The notes beneath the pieces were generated by a model. The model was not told the DNA's origin. It worked only from the letters and a program-made list of their open reading frames with translations, and searched no databases. From Nitrospirota bacterium (GTDB lineage: Bacteria > Nitrospirota > Nitrospiria > Nitrospirales > Nitrospiraceae), in assembly GCA_040757595.1 (NCBI GenBank), contig JBFLWP010000002.1, positions 124,001 to 188,000 of the forward strand: DNA of 64,000 nucleotides, read 5' to 3'. Made by a program: the position numbers and the translations under genes. Of the stretch, positions 53,515-62,456 are shown piece after piece; positions within the stretch are counted from its first letter, which is position 1; each line of letters starts with the position of its first letter.

Positions 53515-54058
53515 CCAGATCGGACACCATTTCGGGGATTTCGGACACCCCAGACAGGCGGAGGAGCGTTGCCCTTGAAGCGGCGCGGGAGAGCGGGCTC
53601 CATAGCACCGGTCCTAACCAGGAGGTGCTATGCCGAGGGAGCGCCTCTCCATGCGCAAGATTCGCGAAGTCCTGCGTCTCAAACACGAGTGCCGGCTGAC
53701 GGGCCGGGACATTGCCCGCAGTTGCGGGCTCGCCAGCAGCACGGTCAGTGACTACTTGGCCAGGGCTGCTGAGGCCGAGCTGAGCTGGCCGCTGTTCCCA
53801 CCCGCAGCGCCCCGGAACTCGAAGCCCGCCTGTTTCGCCGTCCGGGGACGCCGGGTCGGCCTCGGCCCCTGCCGGACTATGCCGCCATCGAGGAGGAGCT
53901 CCGGTGGCATCGGGGCGTCAATCTGACGCTGGACCTGCTCTGGTGGGAGTACAAGGCCCAGGATCCCGACGGGTACCAGTACACTCAGTTCGTCGCCTAC
54001 GATCACCAGTGGCGGCGGCAACCTACTAAAAACCGGACATTTCTATTTTGGTTTGACA
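53515..54058 (+). mobile_element. IS21-family remnant
   Basis: The left end carries CGGACACC twice (53520 and 53543 region), as in IS21-type ends. A broken IstA gene follows, and the copy ends at AAACCGGACATTTC (about 54040). Most of istA and all of istB are missing. Its right end now adjoins the promoter of the caspase gene. Confidence 0.6.
53630..54021 (+). pseudogene. Truncated IstA transposase (IS21 family)
   Basis: RLSMRKIREVLRLKHECRLT and GRDIARSCGLASSTVSDYLA form the IstA N-terminal HTH. After about 60 codons the reading moves to another frame, which reads DYAAIEEELRWHRGVNLTLD and YQYTQFVAYDHQWRRQ, further IstA sequence, before truncation. At least one frameshift is present. Confidence 0.7.
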
Positions 54059-54075
54059 TACTCACAAGCGGTGCC

Positions 54076-54104
54076 TTGCTTTTTAGGAAGAGCCGAGGTA
54101 GCCT
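54076..54104 (+). promoter_or_regulatory. Promoter of caspase copy 1
   Basis: TTGCTT (54076-54081), 17 bases and TAGCCT (54099-54104). The same boxes and spacing precede copy 2 at 57754, which supports their use. A hairpin (GTGCAGGC-TTG-GCCTGCAC, 54106-54124) follows only in copy 1. Confidence 0.5.
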
Positions 54105-54150
54105 GGTGCAGGCTTGGCCTGCACCTATGGTTTCACAAGGGAGGCGTGCC

Positions 54151-55881
54151 ATGTATCTTCCGCGCACGTGGGCCTTGGTCAGCTTGCTCCTTCTGGCTGG
54201 TCTGAGTCCGATGGCGAGCCAGGCCGGAGTGCCATCACTCCAGCAGCCCGACGCCTACGCGGTGGTCATCGGGATCAGTCAGTATCGCGAGGAGGTCATC
54301 CCGAAAGTGGCCTATGGCGTCAAGGATGCCGAAGCGGTGGCGAAGCTCCTGGAGACCCAAGCCGGGATCCCGAAATCCCATATCCGGGTCATGACCGACG
54401 CCAAAGCCACCAGCGCGGATCTGCGCACCATCGGGGACTGGCTGCGGATGCGGGTCAAACCGGAGTCCACAGTCTATGTGTACTATGCCGGGCACGGGAC
54501 GCCCGATCCGAAGACTGGGGACGCCTACCTCGTCCCCTGGGACGGACATCCGGATTATCCCGACGGCTTGTATCCGCTCAAGGCCCTGTATGAGTCCCTG
54601 AACAAGCTGCCGGCCAAGCAGGTGCTCGTCCTGCTGGATTCCTGCTTCTCCGGCAGCGCCGGCCGCTCCCTGCTGGCCAAGGGCGCCCGCCCGATGGTGC
54701 TCTCCCTGGAGAACCCCCTTCTGGCGGCGGGCAAGGTGGTGGTGCTCGCGGCATCCACCGGCACCCAGATCAGCTCGGACTATGACAAGGCCGGGCACGG
54801 TCTCTTCACCTATGCGTTGCTCACGGGGCTGCACGGGGAGGCCGACCAGGACAAGGACGGACTCGTCACGCTGAAGGAGCTCTACCCCTATGTCCGGAAG
54901 CAGGTGGCGGAGACCGCCGTGGAAGAGTTGAACCGGGAGCAGACGCCGGTGCTGTTGCCGGGGGAGGAGGTGCTCGGCGCCCGGAGCGCCTTGCCGGTCA
55001 CGGTGGCCCGCGCCAGGCCATACGAAGCCCTGCGCCAGCCGGGCCGGGAGCTGACGGGGAAGGATGGCGCCAAGATGCTGCTCATCCCCGCCGGGGAGTT
55101 CCTGATGGGGAGCACGGAGGGGGAAGCGGACGAGCAGCCGGTCCATCGCGTGACGCTGGACGCCTTCTACCTGGACAAGTACGAGGTGACGAACCGGTTG
55201 TTTCAGAAGTTCGTGCGGGAGACCGGCTACGAGACGACGGCGGAGAAGGAGGGCAAGGCCTGGGCTTATGTGCACGACGACAAGTGGACGGAGGTGAGCG
55301 GGGCCAACTGGCGCAAGCCGGAGGGCGGCGAGACGGTGTTCGTCTCCAACCGGGACGAGCATCCCGTGGTCTCGGTGAGTTGGTACGATGCGGAGGCCTA
55401 TTGCCGCTGGGCGGGGAAGCGGCTGCCGACCGAAGCGGAGTTCGAATATGCCAATCGGGGCGGGACGCAGACGACCTACTGGTGGGGCGACGGGAATCCC
55501 GGCTCGCGGCGCGTCGCGAATATCGCGGATAGGACCAACAAGCAGCGCTTTCCAGGCCGGCCGTGGCCGATCATGGACGGCTATGACGACGGCTATGGCC
55601 GCACGGCGCCGGTGGGCTCGTTCGACCCGAATCCGTTCGGACTCCATGACACGACCGGGAATGTGTGGGAGTGGACGGCGGACTGGTACGGCAAGGACTA
55701 CTACGAACGCAGCTCTCAACGCAATCCGACCGGGCCATCCAATGGCAAGTCTCGCGTGCTCCGCGGTGGGTCCTGGTACGATGAACCCGTGATCGTTCGT
55801 TCTGCGCTCCGGTTCTGGATTCAACCGGCGAACCGGAATGACGTTATCGGCTTCCGGTGTGTCCAGGACGTTCCGAAATAA
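54151..55881 (+). CDS. Secreted caspase-like protease with SUMF (formylglycine-enzyme-like) domain
   Basis: GGGAGGCG precedes ATG. A signal peptide (LVSLLLLAGLSPMASQA) leads a C14 caspase domain (about 30-270) with the His in YVYYAGHGTP (near 114) and the Cys in LVLLDSCFSGSA (near 164). A SUMF/FGE-sulfatase domain follows (about 300-576: MLLIPAGEFLMGSTEGE, RLPTEAEFEYANRGG, GNVWEWTADWYG, RVLRGGSW). Both active residues are present. Such fusions are frequent in environmental bacteria, with unknown substrates. Its 5' third is nearly identical to the copy at 57824. Confidence 0.9.
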   Translation: MYLPRTWALVSLLLLAGLSPMASQAGVPSLQQPDAYAVVIGISQYREEVIPKVAYGVKDAEAVAKLLETQAGIPKSHIRVMTDAKATSADLRTIGDWLRMRVKPESTVYVYYAGHGTPDPKTGDAYLVPWDGHPDYPDGLYPLKALYESLNKLPAKQVLVLLDSCFSGSAGRSLLAKGARPMVLSLENPLLAAGKVVVLAASTGTQISSDYDKAGHGLFTYALLTGLHGEADQDKDGLVTLKELYPYVRKQVAETAVEELNREQTPVLLPGEEVLGARSALPVTVARARPYEALRQPGRELTGKDGAKMLLIPAGEFLMGSTEGEADEQPVHRVTLDAFYLDKYEVTNRLFQKFVRETGYETTAEKEGKAWAYVHDDKWTEVSGANWRKPEGGETVFVSNRDEHPVVSVSWYDAEAYCRWAGKRLPTEAEFEYANRGGTQTTYWWGDGNPGSRRVANIADRTNKQRFPGRPWPIMDGYDDGYGRTAPVGSFDPNPFGLHDTTGNVWEWTADWYGKDYYERSSQRNPTGPSNGKSRVLRGGSWYDEPVIVRSALRFWIQPANRNDVIGFRCVQDVPK

Positions 55882-56047
55882 CCCTCTGGACTGTGGCCCT
55901 GTAGCCCTGTGAGTCTTGAATCCGAGTCCTCGGCCCCGCCGCCGGCGCTGCCGGCGGCGGTGACCGTGGCCTACGACCTCCTGCTCTGGTTCGTCAATCA
56001 TGTCGGCACGTTTCCCCGCTCGCATCGGTTCGTGCTGGGCGGTTCTG

Positions 56048-56286
56048 CCGCCCCTTCGTAAGGGGAGGCCAGGTGGGGTCGAACTCATGCCCTCCGCGAA
56101 ACGAGGGCGCCGGACTTCCTGCCCCTGAAGCGCCGACTCCGAAGAGCGCACCACCCTGATCCCTTCGACAAGCTCAGGACGGGCCCGGACCGGCCCGCGC
56201 CCGAGCACTGGCCAGTTGCCGGCCCGGGACCGGGGCGCCCTGTCGCAATTTCTTCGTCGTCGTTCACGCCGGCGGAACGCGGGCGC
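56048..56286. repeat. Dispersed intergenic repeat, copy A
   Basis: Positions 56048-56195 are nearly identical to 59652-59799, and 56141-56286 to 61090-61237. It contains CCCTTCGACAAGCTCAGGAC, a REP-like palindromic core (TTCGACAAGCTC... ) widespread in bacterial intergenic regions. Confidence 0.8.
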
Positions 56287-56344
56287 ATCCTGGGGGGAGC
56301 AGGGGGGTGTCGAGAAGACTCCCCCCTCACGAAGAAAAGCTTTC

Positions 56345-56373
56345 TTGACAGCGCTGACGCCGGACTGTAGTGT
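56345..56373 (+). promoter_or_regulatory. Promoter of the Phd-RelE operon
   Basis: TTGACA (56345-56350), 17 bases and TAGTGT (56368-56373), 40 bases before the antitoxin gene. Confidence 0.6.
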
Positions 56374-56412
56374 GATGAAGTGATTGGCTAGGGGAGACAG
56401 GAGACTTGCCAC

Positions 56413-56658
56413 ATGTCGAGAGCCTCAGCTACTAAATCGCCAGGCCGATTCTCTACGATGGTCAATCGAGCGGCCCTCCGTAAGGAACGGGTGGTGATCA
56501 CCCGCCGCGGAAAAAAGGTGGCGGCTGTCGTGCCGATCGAGGATGTGACCCTGCTGGAGAAGCTCGAGGATCTCATGGACCTGGAAGACGCGCGTCAAGC
56601 GCTCAAGGAACCAGGGTCCATTCCTTGGGACAAGGTCAAGGCGGATTTGGGGCTCTGA
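56413..56658 (+). CDS. Phd/YefM-type antitoxin
   Basis: RFSTMVNRAALRKERVVITRRGKKVAAVVPIED follows the Phd/YefM pattern in which a short strand and helix bind operator DNA and the acidic C-terminal helix (LEKLEDLMDLEDARQAL) binds toxin. Length 81 residues. The toxin gene starts 8 bases downstream. Confidence 0.85.
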   Translation: MSRASATKSPGRFSTMVNRAALRKERVVITRRGKKVAAVVPIEDVTLLEKLEDLMDLEDARQALKEPGSIPWDKVKADLGL

Positions 56659-56665
56659 TCCCCTG

Positions 56666-56923
56666 GTGCTGTATCGCGTCGAGTTCAAGCCTTCCGCTGC
56701 TCGTAGCCTCGGCAAGTTACCTGAACAGGTGCAGAAGCGGATTGCGGTCAAGGTCAATGCCTTGGCTAACAATCCACGCCCGCCTGGAGTCGAAAAGCTG
56801 TCGGGTGCGGAGAGCCTCTACCGCATCCGCGTCGGGGACTATCGGATCATTTATGAAATCCAGGACCAGGTCCTGCTCGTCCTTGTGGTCAAAGTGGGAC
56901 ACCGGGGAGAAATCTATCGTTAG
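56666..56923 (+). CDS. RelE/ParE-family toxin
   Basis: YRVEFKPSAARSLGKLPEQV, RPPGVEKLSGAESLYRIRVG and DYRIIYEIQDQVLLVLVVKV match RelE (mRNA-cleaving) toxins, with the basic residues RIRVGDYR and a C-terminal GHRGEIYR. GTG start. It forms a toxin-antitoxin pair with the preceding gene. Confidence 0.88.
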   Translation: MLYRVEFKPSAARSLGKLPEQVQKRIAVKVNALANNPRPPGVEKLSGAESLYRIRVGDYRIIYEIQDQVLLVLVVKVGHRGEIYR

Positions 56924-56974
56924 GTGCCCGGTCTGGACGAGTCGAATTGAGCGATATTGGAAAGGGGGAGCGTC

Positions 56975-57199
56975 ATGATGCGCATACGGTATGACCCTGA
57001 GGCGGATGTGTTGCTTCTGAAATTGCGTGACGATCCTCCGACCGATGCGGTTGAGGAGCCGGGAGGGGTCATTGTCAGTTACGGCGAGGACCGCGAGCCG
57101 GTGAGTGTGGAATTTCTGAACGCCTCCGCTCGGCACCTGGTTCTCCCCAATGAGGTGAGCGTTACGATCCAGGCCGAAGGACACGCACGGGCCGTGTAA
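56975..57199 (+). CDS. DUF2283-family protein
   Basis: MRIRYDPEADVLLLKL, then VSYGEDREPVSVEFLNASA is the DUF2283 pattern, a small domain often found beside toxin-antitoxin genes. GGGGGAG precedes the ATG. Length 74 residues. Confidence 0.75.
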   Translation: MMRIRYDPEADVLLLKLRDDPPTDAVEEPGGVIVSYGEDREPVSVEFLNASARHLVLPNEVSVTIQAEGHARAV

Positions 57200-57450
57200 C
57201 GACCGGTTGAGGTGGCGGCCTGAGCTCAGCCGGATCGGGCGTTCGAGAGTTCCCTCGAAAAGCCGCCTAGGTAAGTAGGCACCCTGATCCCGGTTTTACT
57301 CCCGGTTCCACTCCCGATTTTGGTCCCTATCCACAGTCTGCCTCAATCGCCATCGGTCACAACGAACATTGCGAAACCCCTTGTTTTTACGGCTCCGGCG
57401 TAGTACCCCCTCGCCGTTGATCGCTCTCGGTCGTAGAGGCTTCGGGCTCG

Positions 57451-57498
57451 CTGCAAAACTGCGATGCGGCGGTTCGAACCCGCCCGGCGCCTCCACCA
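57451..57498 (+). other. 3' fragment of a tRNA-Cys gene (possible attachment-site remnant)
   Basis: CTGCAAAAC carries the GCA anticodon loop region. GGCGG-TTCGAAC-CCGCC forms a T-arm and CGGCGCCTCCACCA an acceptor 3' strand with CCA. The required 5' partner GGCGCCG and D-arm are absent upstream, so it is a fragment, not a functional tRNA. 3' tRNA fragments are left where integrative elements recombined into tRNA genes. Confidence 0.75.
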
Positions 57499-57753
57499 AG
57501 TCCCGCAAGTGGCTCAAGGACTTCTGAAGATTCCGGCTCGGACGGCTTGAGCGGGCTCACCGCGTGACTCCCGGTTCCAACCTCAATTTTTGCCGCAATT
57601 GCCCCCAAGCTGGCCTTGTTCACGGCGACCAGCTCAACGCCTTGGTTCGGTAGGTGCTCTCGCATTCTCGCCGGCGGACACGCGGGCGCATCCTGGGGGG
57701 AGCCGGGGGGGGCGAAGACTCCCCCCCTCGCGAGTTTCGTCCAGGGCGACGCA

Positions 57754-57782
57754 TTGCTTTTGGGGAAAAACGGAGCTAGCCT
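57754..57782 (+). promoter_or_regulatory. Promoter of caspase copy 2
   Basis: TTGCTT (57754-57759), 17 bases and TAGCCT (57777-57782), matching copy 1 at 54076 box for box. Confidence 0.5.
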
Positions 57783-57823
57783 AAAATATTCCTATAGCAC
57801 GTGTTTCACAAGGGAGGCGTGCC

Positions 57824-59601
57824 ATGTATCTTCCGCGCACGTGGGTCTTGGTCAGCTTGCTCCTTCTGGCTGGTCTGAGTCCGATGGCGAGCCAGGCCGG
57901 AGTGCCATCACTCCAGCAGCCCGACGCCTACGCGGTGGTCATCGGGATCAGTCAGTATCGCGAGGAGGTCATCCCGAAAGTGGCCTATGGCGTCAAGGAT
58001 GCCGAAGCGGTGGCGAAGCTCCTGGAGACCCAAGCCGGGATCCCGAAATCCCATATCCGGGTCATGACCGAGGCCAAGGCGACAGGCAACGATCTCCGGA
58101 CCGTGGGGGAGTGGCTGCGGATGCGGGTCAAGCCGGAGTCCACAGTCTATGTGTACTATGCCGGGCACGGGACGCCCGATCCGAAGACTGGGGACGCCTA
58201 CCTCGTGTCCTGGGACGGGCACCCGGACTACCCTTCGGGGCTGTATCCCTTGAAAGCCCTGTATGAGTGAACAAGCTGTCGGCCAAGCACGTGATCGTCA
58301 TGCTGGATTCCTGCTTCTCCGGCGCCGTCGGCCGCTCGGTGCTGGCCAAGGGCGCCCGCCCGATGGTGCTCTCTCTGGAGAACCCCCTCCTGGCGGCGGG
58401 CAAGGTGGTGGTGCTCGCGGCATCCACCGGCACCCAGATCAGCTCGGACTATGACAAGGCCGGGCACGGCCTCTTCACCTATGCGTTGCTCACGGGGCTG
58501 CACGGGGAGGCCGACCAGGACAAGGACGGACTCGTCACGCTGAAGGAGCTCTACCCCTATGTCCGGAAGCAGGTGGCGGAGACCGCCGTGGAGGAGCTGA
58601 ACCGGGAGCAGACGCCGGTGCTGTTGCCGGGAGAAGCTGATCTGGGAAAAAGAATCGCTGTGCCGCTGGCGGCTGTGGCGCCGGCTGGATCGGCCGCATC
58701 GAGGGCGAGCGCGGCGCTGAGCCGAGCCGAAGCGGAATTGAAAGCGTTAGAAGAACAGGAGCGGCGAGTTGATGAGCAGGTCAAGCAGGCCGCGTTGCAG
58801 CGCCAAATTGAGAAGAAAAAGCAACAGATCGAGGAGAAGAAAAAGGCGCTCGAAGTGGCAAGCCTGCCATCCCACAGCACGCCCAAGCAGGCCGCGCAGG
58901 AGATCACGGGGAAAGACGGGGCGCCGATGGTGCTGGTGCCGGCGGGGGAGTTCATCATGGGCAGCAACGACTTCACTGATGAGGAACCCGTCCACCGCGT
59001 CTCGCTGGACGACTACTACATTGACAAGTACGAAGTGACGACCACCCGCTATGCGGCCTTTCTGCAAGCCACGAGTCGGGCGACGCCGGCCCGCTGGAAC
59101 GAAGTCAGCCTGGTCAGCGACGGGGAGCGGCCCGTGATCGGCGTGGACTGGCACGACGCCGACGCCTATTGTCGGTATTATGGGAAACGGTTGCCGACCG
59201 AGGCGGAATGGGAGAAGGCCGCGCGGGGAACGGATGGACGGACATATCCCTGGGGCAATGACGCGCCTACGAGCCGGCATGCCAATTTCGGCAAGTGTTG
59301 TGAGTGGAAGGGGTACGCCACGTTGACCGCGGTGACGGAGCATGACGCCGGCAAAAGCCCCTACGGCGCCTACGACATGGCGGGCAATGTCTGGGAATGG
59401 ACGGCGGACTGGTATGACAGGACCTATTACCGGAGCAGTCCAGACCGGAATCCGACCGGCCCTTCGAGCGGCTCATCCAAGGTGCTCCGGGGCGGCTCCT
59501 GGCTCAATTACGCGTTCAACGTGCGGACAGCGTACCGGAGCAGCGGCCGCCCGACGCTCCGGGACGACCTCGTCGGGTTCCGGTGTGCGAAGACTCCCTG
59601 A
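57824..59601 (+). pseudogene. Second caspase-SUMF copy, split by a 4-bp deletion
   Basis: The first 430 bases are almost identical to copy 1. At 58267 four bases (CCCT) found in copy 1 are missing, giving TGA at 58268-58270. The first part (57824-58270) retains the catalytic His; the second (58267-59601, GTG start overlapping the stop as GTGA) retains the Cys (VIVMLDSCFSGAVG), then a coiled coil (about 58700-58870) absent from copy 1 and a SUMF domain ending GFRCAKTP. It is either a pseudogene or a two-subunit protein made by coupled translation. Confidence 0.8.
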
Positions 59602-59651
59602 GCCCTTGGACGCTTGAACCCTTGAGCCCTTGGTCTTCGATTTTGAAAATA

Positions 59652-59799
59652 CCGCCCCTTCGTAAGGGGAGGCCAGGTGGGGTCGAACTCATGCCCTCCG
59701 CGAAACGAGGGCGCCGGACTTCCTGCCCCTGAAGCGCCGACTCCGAAGAGCGCACCGACCTGATCCCTTCGACAAGCTCAGGACGGGCCCGGACCGGCC
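59652..59799. repeat. Dispersed intergenic repeat, copy C
   Basis: About 148 bp nearly identical to 56048-56195, including CCCTTCGACAAGCTCAGGAC. It lies after the second caspase copy, as copy A lies after the first, so the repeat was probably duplicated together with the gene. Confidence 0.8.
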
Positions 59800-59934
59800 A
59801 CCCCCTCCCATCCCTCCCCTTGATAAGGGGAGGATAGGTGGGGTAGGGGCCAGGTGCTGGCCCGGGACCGGGGCCTGCACGCGGCTGACGAGCCTCTGGG
59901 AAGGTGCCGGATGAGCCGATGGTCCGCCTGATGA

Positions 59935-60108
59935 CGAAGTTTCTACGGGTATCTCTGGCGAAGCCCGAGTGATGGCGGGCCGCTGGGGAAAGCGGCGGCG
60001 CTGCGGCAGGCCCAACTGGATGTGATGAAAGAGAACCGGGCGAAGTACGGTGGCGACAGCCGGCCGAACGACTGGGGCGCCTGGGTGCTGTCGGGCGACT
60101 GGCGGTAA
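59935..60108 (+). pseudogene. CHAT-domain protease C-terminal remnant
   Basis: The frame reads FYGYLWRSPSDGGPLGKAAA, then LRQAQLDVMKENRAKYGG and DWGAWVLSGDWR before TAA. This is the typical end of CHAT (caspase-like HetF) domains: K-AxALRxAQ then W-xAFVLxGDWR. There is no start or catalytic part; only a fragment remains. Confidence 0.65.
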
Positions 60109-60305
60109 CAGCAGGAACGCTGAGTGATGAATGCGGAATGATGAACGTAAGGCTTTGCGAATCGTTGTGCATTCATCGTGTCGTTAGGCCGGCCCGGTTC
60201 GACGAGGCTCACCGCAGGCAGTTCGACGAGCTCACTACAGGCGGGACCGGGGCGCCGGCTCTGGAGGTGCGCAGGGCTGCCCCGTCAGCCAACGAGGAAG
60301 CGCCC

Positions 60306-60334
60306 TTGACAGACCCTCCTGGATCGGATAACCT
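60306..60334 (+). promoter_or_regulatory. Candidate promoter of the MazEF-like operon
   Basis: TTGACA (60306-60311), 17 bases and TAACCT (60329-60334; weak -10). CTATCCTACC occurs twice just after, a possible operator for the antitoxin. Confidence 0.45.
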
Positions 60335-60372
60335 ATCCTACCAACTATCCTACCCATAAACAGGTTGAAGCT

Positions 60373-60606
60373 GTGAAGGAAAAACTCTCCGTGACGGTGG
60401 ACCGACCGCTGGTGCGCTTCCTGGATTCGCTTCCCGGCCAATCACGCTCCGAAAAGTTAGAGCGGGTGCTCCGGCGTTTTCAGGAAGCGTCCGAGGACCT
60501 CGCCCTGCGGCGGGCTCTGGCCAAGCACAAGGAGCCCGAGGATGAACAACGTGCCCACGCGGCCCTGCGGGACCTGATGGAGGAGGCGATGTGGAGGGAG
60601 GAATAA
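60373..60606 (+). CDS. Antitoxin of a MazF/PemK-type module
   Basis: GTG start. KLSVTVDRPLVRFLDSLPGQ and RSEKLERVLRRFQEA fit a ribbon-helix-helix DNA-binding domain; the C-terminal helix is acidic. 77 residues. It overlaps the toxin start by 16 bases. Confidence 0.75.
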   Translation: MKEKLSVTVDRPLVRFLDSLPGQSRSEKLERVLRRFQEASEDLALRRALAKHKEPEDEQRAHAALRDLMEEAMWREE

Positions 60607-60926
60607 AGCGTGGCGAGATCTGGACCGTTGTCCCGCCAAGGCACCCCAAACCACGTCCGGTTCTGGTCGTCAGCATCAACGCCGTGAATGAATCTGCCTG
60701 GCCGGATGTCCTGGTCATTCCGCTCACCTCTGTCCCGAGTCCGCTCCGCGTGCCCCTTCCAGAAGAACCAGAGCAGACTGGTCTGCGCACCGCCAGCTAT
60801 GCCAAGTGCGAGTCGGTCGGGCCGCTGGAGAAGTCCCGTCTCAAAAAGCGGATCGGGACGCTTCCTCCCGAGGCCTGGGCCTCGATTGAGGAAGGAATCC
60901 GGCGGGTCCTTGGTCTCCGAGCTTGA
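60591..60926 (+). CDS. MazF/PemK-family toxin (mRNA interferase)
   Basis: KRGEIWTVVPPRHPKPRPVL, then VIPLTS and SYAKCESVGPLEKSRL show the MazF pattern (G-x-I-W, K-x-R-P-V-L, LTS and a late helix). Length about 111 residues. Translation is coupled to the antitoxin. Confidence 0.85.
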   Translation: MEGGIKRGEIWTVVPPRHPKPRPVLVVSINAVNESAWPDVLVIPLTSVPSPLRVPLPEEPEQTGLRTASYAKCESVGPLEKSRLKKRIGTLPPEAWASIEEGIRRVLGLRA

Positions 60927-61089
60927 CGTCCATTCTCTGCTGTGCCAATGATACCCGCCCACGGTCAGAATCCGCATCTGGGGCGCCCATTGCTCTTTTT
61001 CAATGCAATGGGCCGTGGGAAGGCCCGGAGTGTGTCATGCGGGCGTCCAGACCGATCCCCGGCTCATCCCGCTGTTGAGGCGGGAAGCC

Positions 61090-61237
61090 GAAGAGCGCAC
61101 CACCCTGATCCCTTCGACAAGCTCAGGACGGGCCCCGACCGGCCCGTGCCCCGACCAGTGGGCCAGTCGCCGGCCCGGGACCGGGGCGCCCTGTCGCAAT
61201 TTCTTCGTCGCCGTTCACGCCGGCGGAACGCGGGCGC
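61090..61237. repeat. Dispersed intergenic repeat, copy D
   Basis: About 148 bp nearly identical to 56141-56286, with the CCCTTCGACAAGCTCAGGAC core. It lies between the MazF operon and hpnH. Confidence 0.8.
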
Positions 61238-61265
61238 GTGCAAGAAAATTGAAGATTCCCTTTAT

Positions 61266-61295
61266 TTGACGATGAGCGGTTCGCGGTGATAGCAT
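61266..61295 (+). promoter_or_regulatory. Candidate promoter of hpnH
   Basis: TTGACG (61266-61271), 18 bases and TAGCAT (61290-61295), 68 bases before the ATG. Confidence 0.5.
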
Positions 61296-61362
61296 CACGG
61301 CTTTGAAGCGGCGACGATGCGGCGGGCTAGCCCGCCGATTCGATACAAAGAAGGAGAGAGGA

Positions 61363-62379
61363 ATGGCCGTTCCGCTTTCCCAGATGTATACCGTCACCAA
61401 GTACGTCCTGACCCAGAAGGTGAGGGGGGTCCAACGGTATCCGCTCGTGCTGATGCTGGAGCCGCTGTTTCGCTGCAATCTGGCTTGCGCCGGTTGCGGC
61501 AAGATCCAGTATCCGGACCACGTCCTCGACAAGCGGCTGACGCCGGAACAGTGCTGGGCCGCGGCCGACGAGTGCGGGGCGCCGATCGTGAGCATCCCGG
61601 GCGGCGAGCCCCTCATCCACCCGGAGATGCCTGCAATCGTGCGGGGACTGGTGGAGCGGAAGAAGTACGTCTATCTCTGCACCAACGCCCTGCTGCTCGA
61701 GCGGAAGCTCGGTGACTACGCTCCGTCGAACTACCTGACGTTCAGCGTCCACATGGACGGGCTGCGGGACGAGCACGACCTGGCGGTCTGCCGGGACGGC
61801 GTCTACGACGTGGCGGTGCGGGCCATTCGCGCGGCGCTCGCGCGCGGGTTCCGGGTCACGACCAACACCACGCTCTTCGACGACGCGAATCCCGAGCGCG
61901 TGCGCGCCTTCTTCGACGAGATGATGGCGCTCGGCGTCGAAGGCATGATGATCTCGCCGGGGTACAGCTACCAGAAGGCGCCGGATCAAAGGAACTTCCT
62001 GAAACGGCACCGGACCCGCGAATTGTTCGCGCGCATCCTGGGCGGCCGCAAGCGGTCCTGGCGCTTCAACCAGTCTCCTCTCTTTCTGGAGTTCCTCATG
62101 GGGAAGCGGGATTATCAGTGCACGCCATGGGGAAATCCCACCTACAACGTCTTCGGCTGGCAACGTCCCTGTTATCTGCTGCAGGAAGGCTACGCCAAGA
62201 CCTTCCGGGAGCTGATGGAGGAGACCGATTGGAGCCGGTACGGAACCGGGCGGAACGAGAAGTGCGCCGACTGCATGGTGCACTGCGGCTACGAGGCCTC
62301 CGCCGTCGAAGAGACGTTCGGGTCCTGGTCCGGATTCGGGCGTACCGTCGTCACCACGCTCATGCCCAACGCCCGCTAA
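61363..62379 (+). CDS. hpnH: Adenosyl-hopene transferase HpnH (radical SAM)
   Basis: AAGGAGAGAGG precedes the chosen ATG. Radical SAM cysteines are in FRCNLACAGCGK (C38, C42, C45). SIPGGEPLIHPE and NTTLFDD are family motifs, and C-terminal CADCMVHCGYE completes the HpnH pattern. Length 338 residues. It joins adenosine to squalene-derived hopene in the first step of bacteriohopanepolyol synthesis. It is probably the chromosomal side of the window. Confidence 0.92.
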   Translation: MAVPLSQMYTVTKYVLTQKVRGVQRYPLVLMLEPLFRCNLACAGCGKIQYPDHVLDKRLTPEQCWAAADECGAPIVSIPGGEPLIHPEMPAIVRGLVERKKYVYLCTNALLLERKLGDYAPSNYLTFSVHMDGLRDEHDLAVCRDGVYDVAVRAIRAALARGFRVTTNTTLFDDANPERVRAFFDEMMALGVEGMMISPGYSYQKAPDQRNFLKRHRTRELFARILGGRKRSWRFNQSPLFLEFLMGKRDYQCTPWGNPTYNVFGWQRPCYLLQEGYAKTFRELMEETDWSRYGTGRNEKCADCMVHCGYEASAVEETFGSWSGFGRTVVTTLMPNAR

Positions 62380-62456
62380 CTCCTGTCGGCGTGTCTCGTG
62401 GCTCGTCGTTCGTCGCTGGCGAGGTACGCTTCACGAGCAACGAGAGAGGACGGCCC

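Noticed and set aside
54235-56412. 725-residue open frame on the minus strand
   Set aside because: It is antisense to the caspase-SUMF gene, which has clear domains and a ribosome site. The minus-strand product is Arg/Pro/His-rich shadow sequence.
57425-57498. Complete tRNA-Cys gene
   Set aside because: The 5' acceptor strand and D-arm do not exist at the right distance; only the 3' part is present.
57296-57665. Minus-strand frames over the tRNA fragment (GGFEPPHRSF-type products)
   Set aside because: Such products are a known artefact of translating antisense to tRNA genes.
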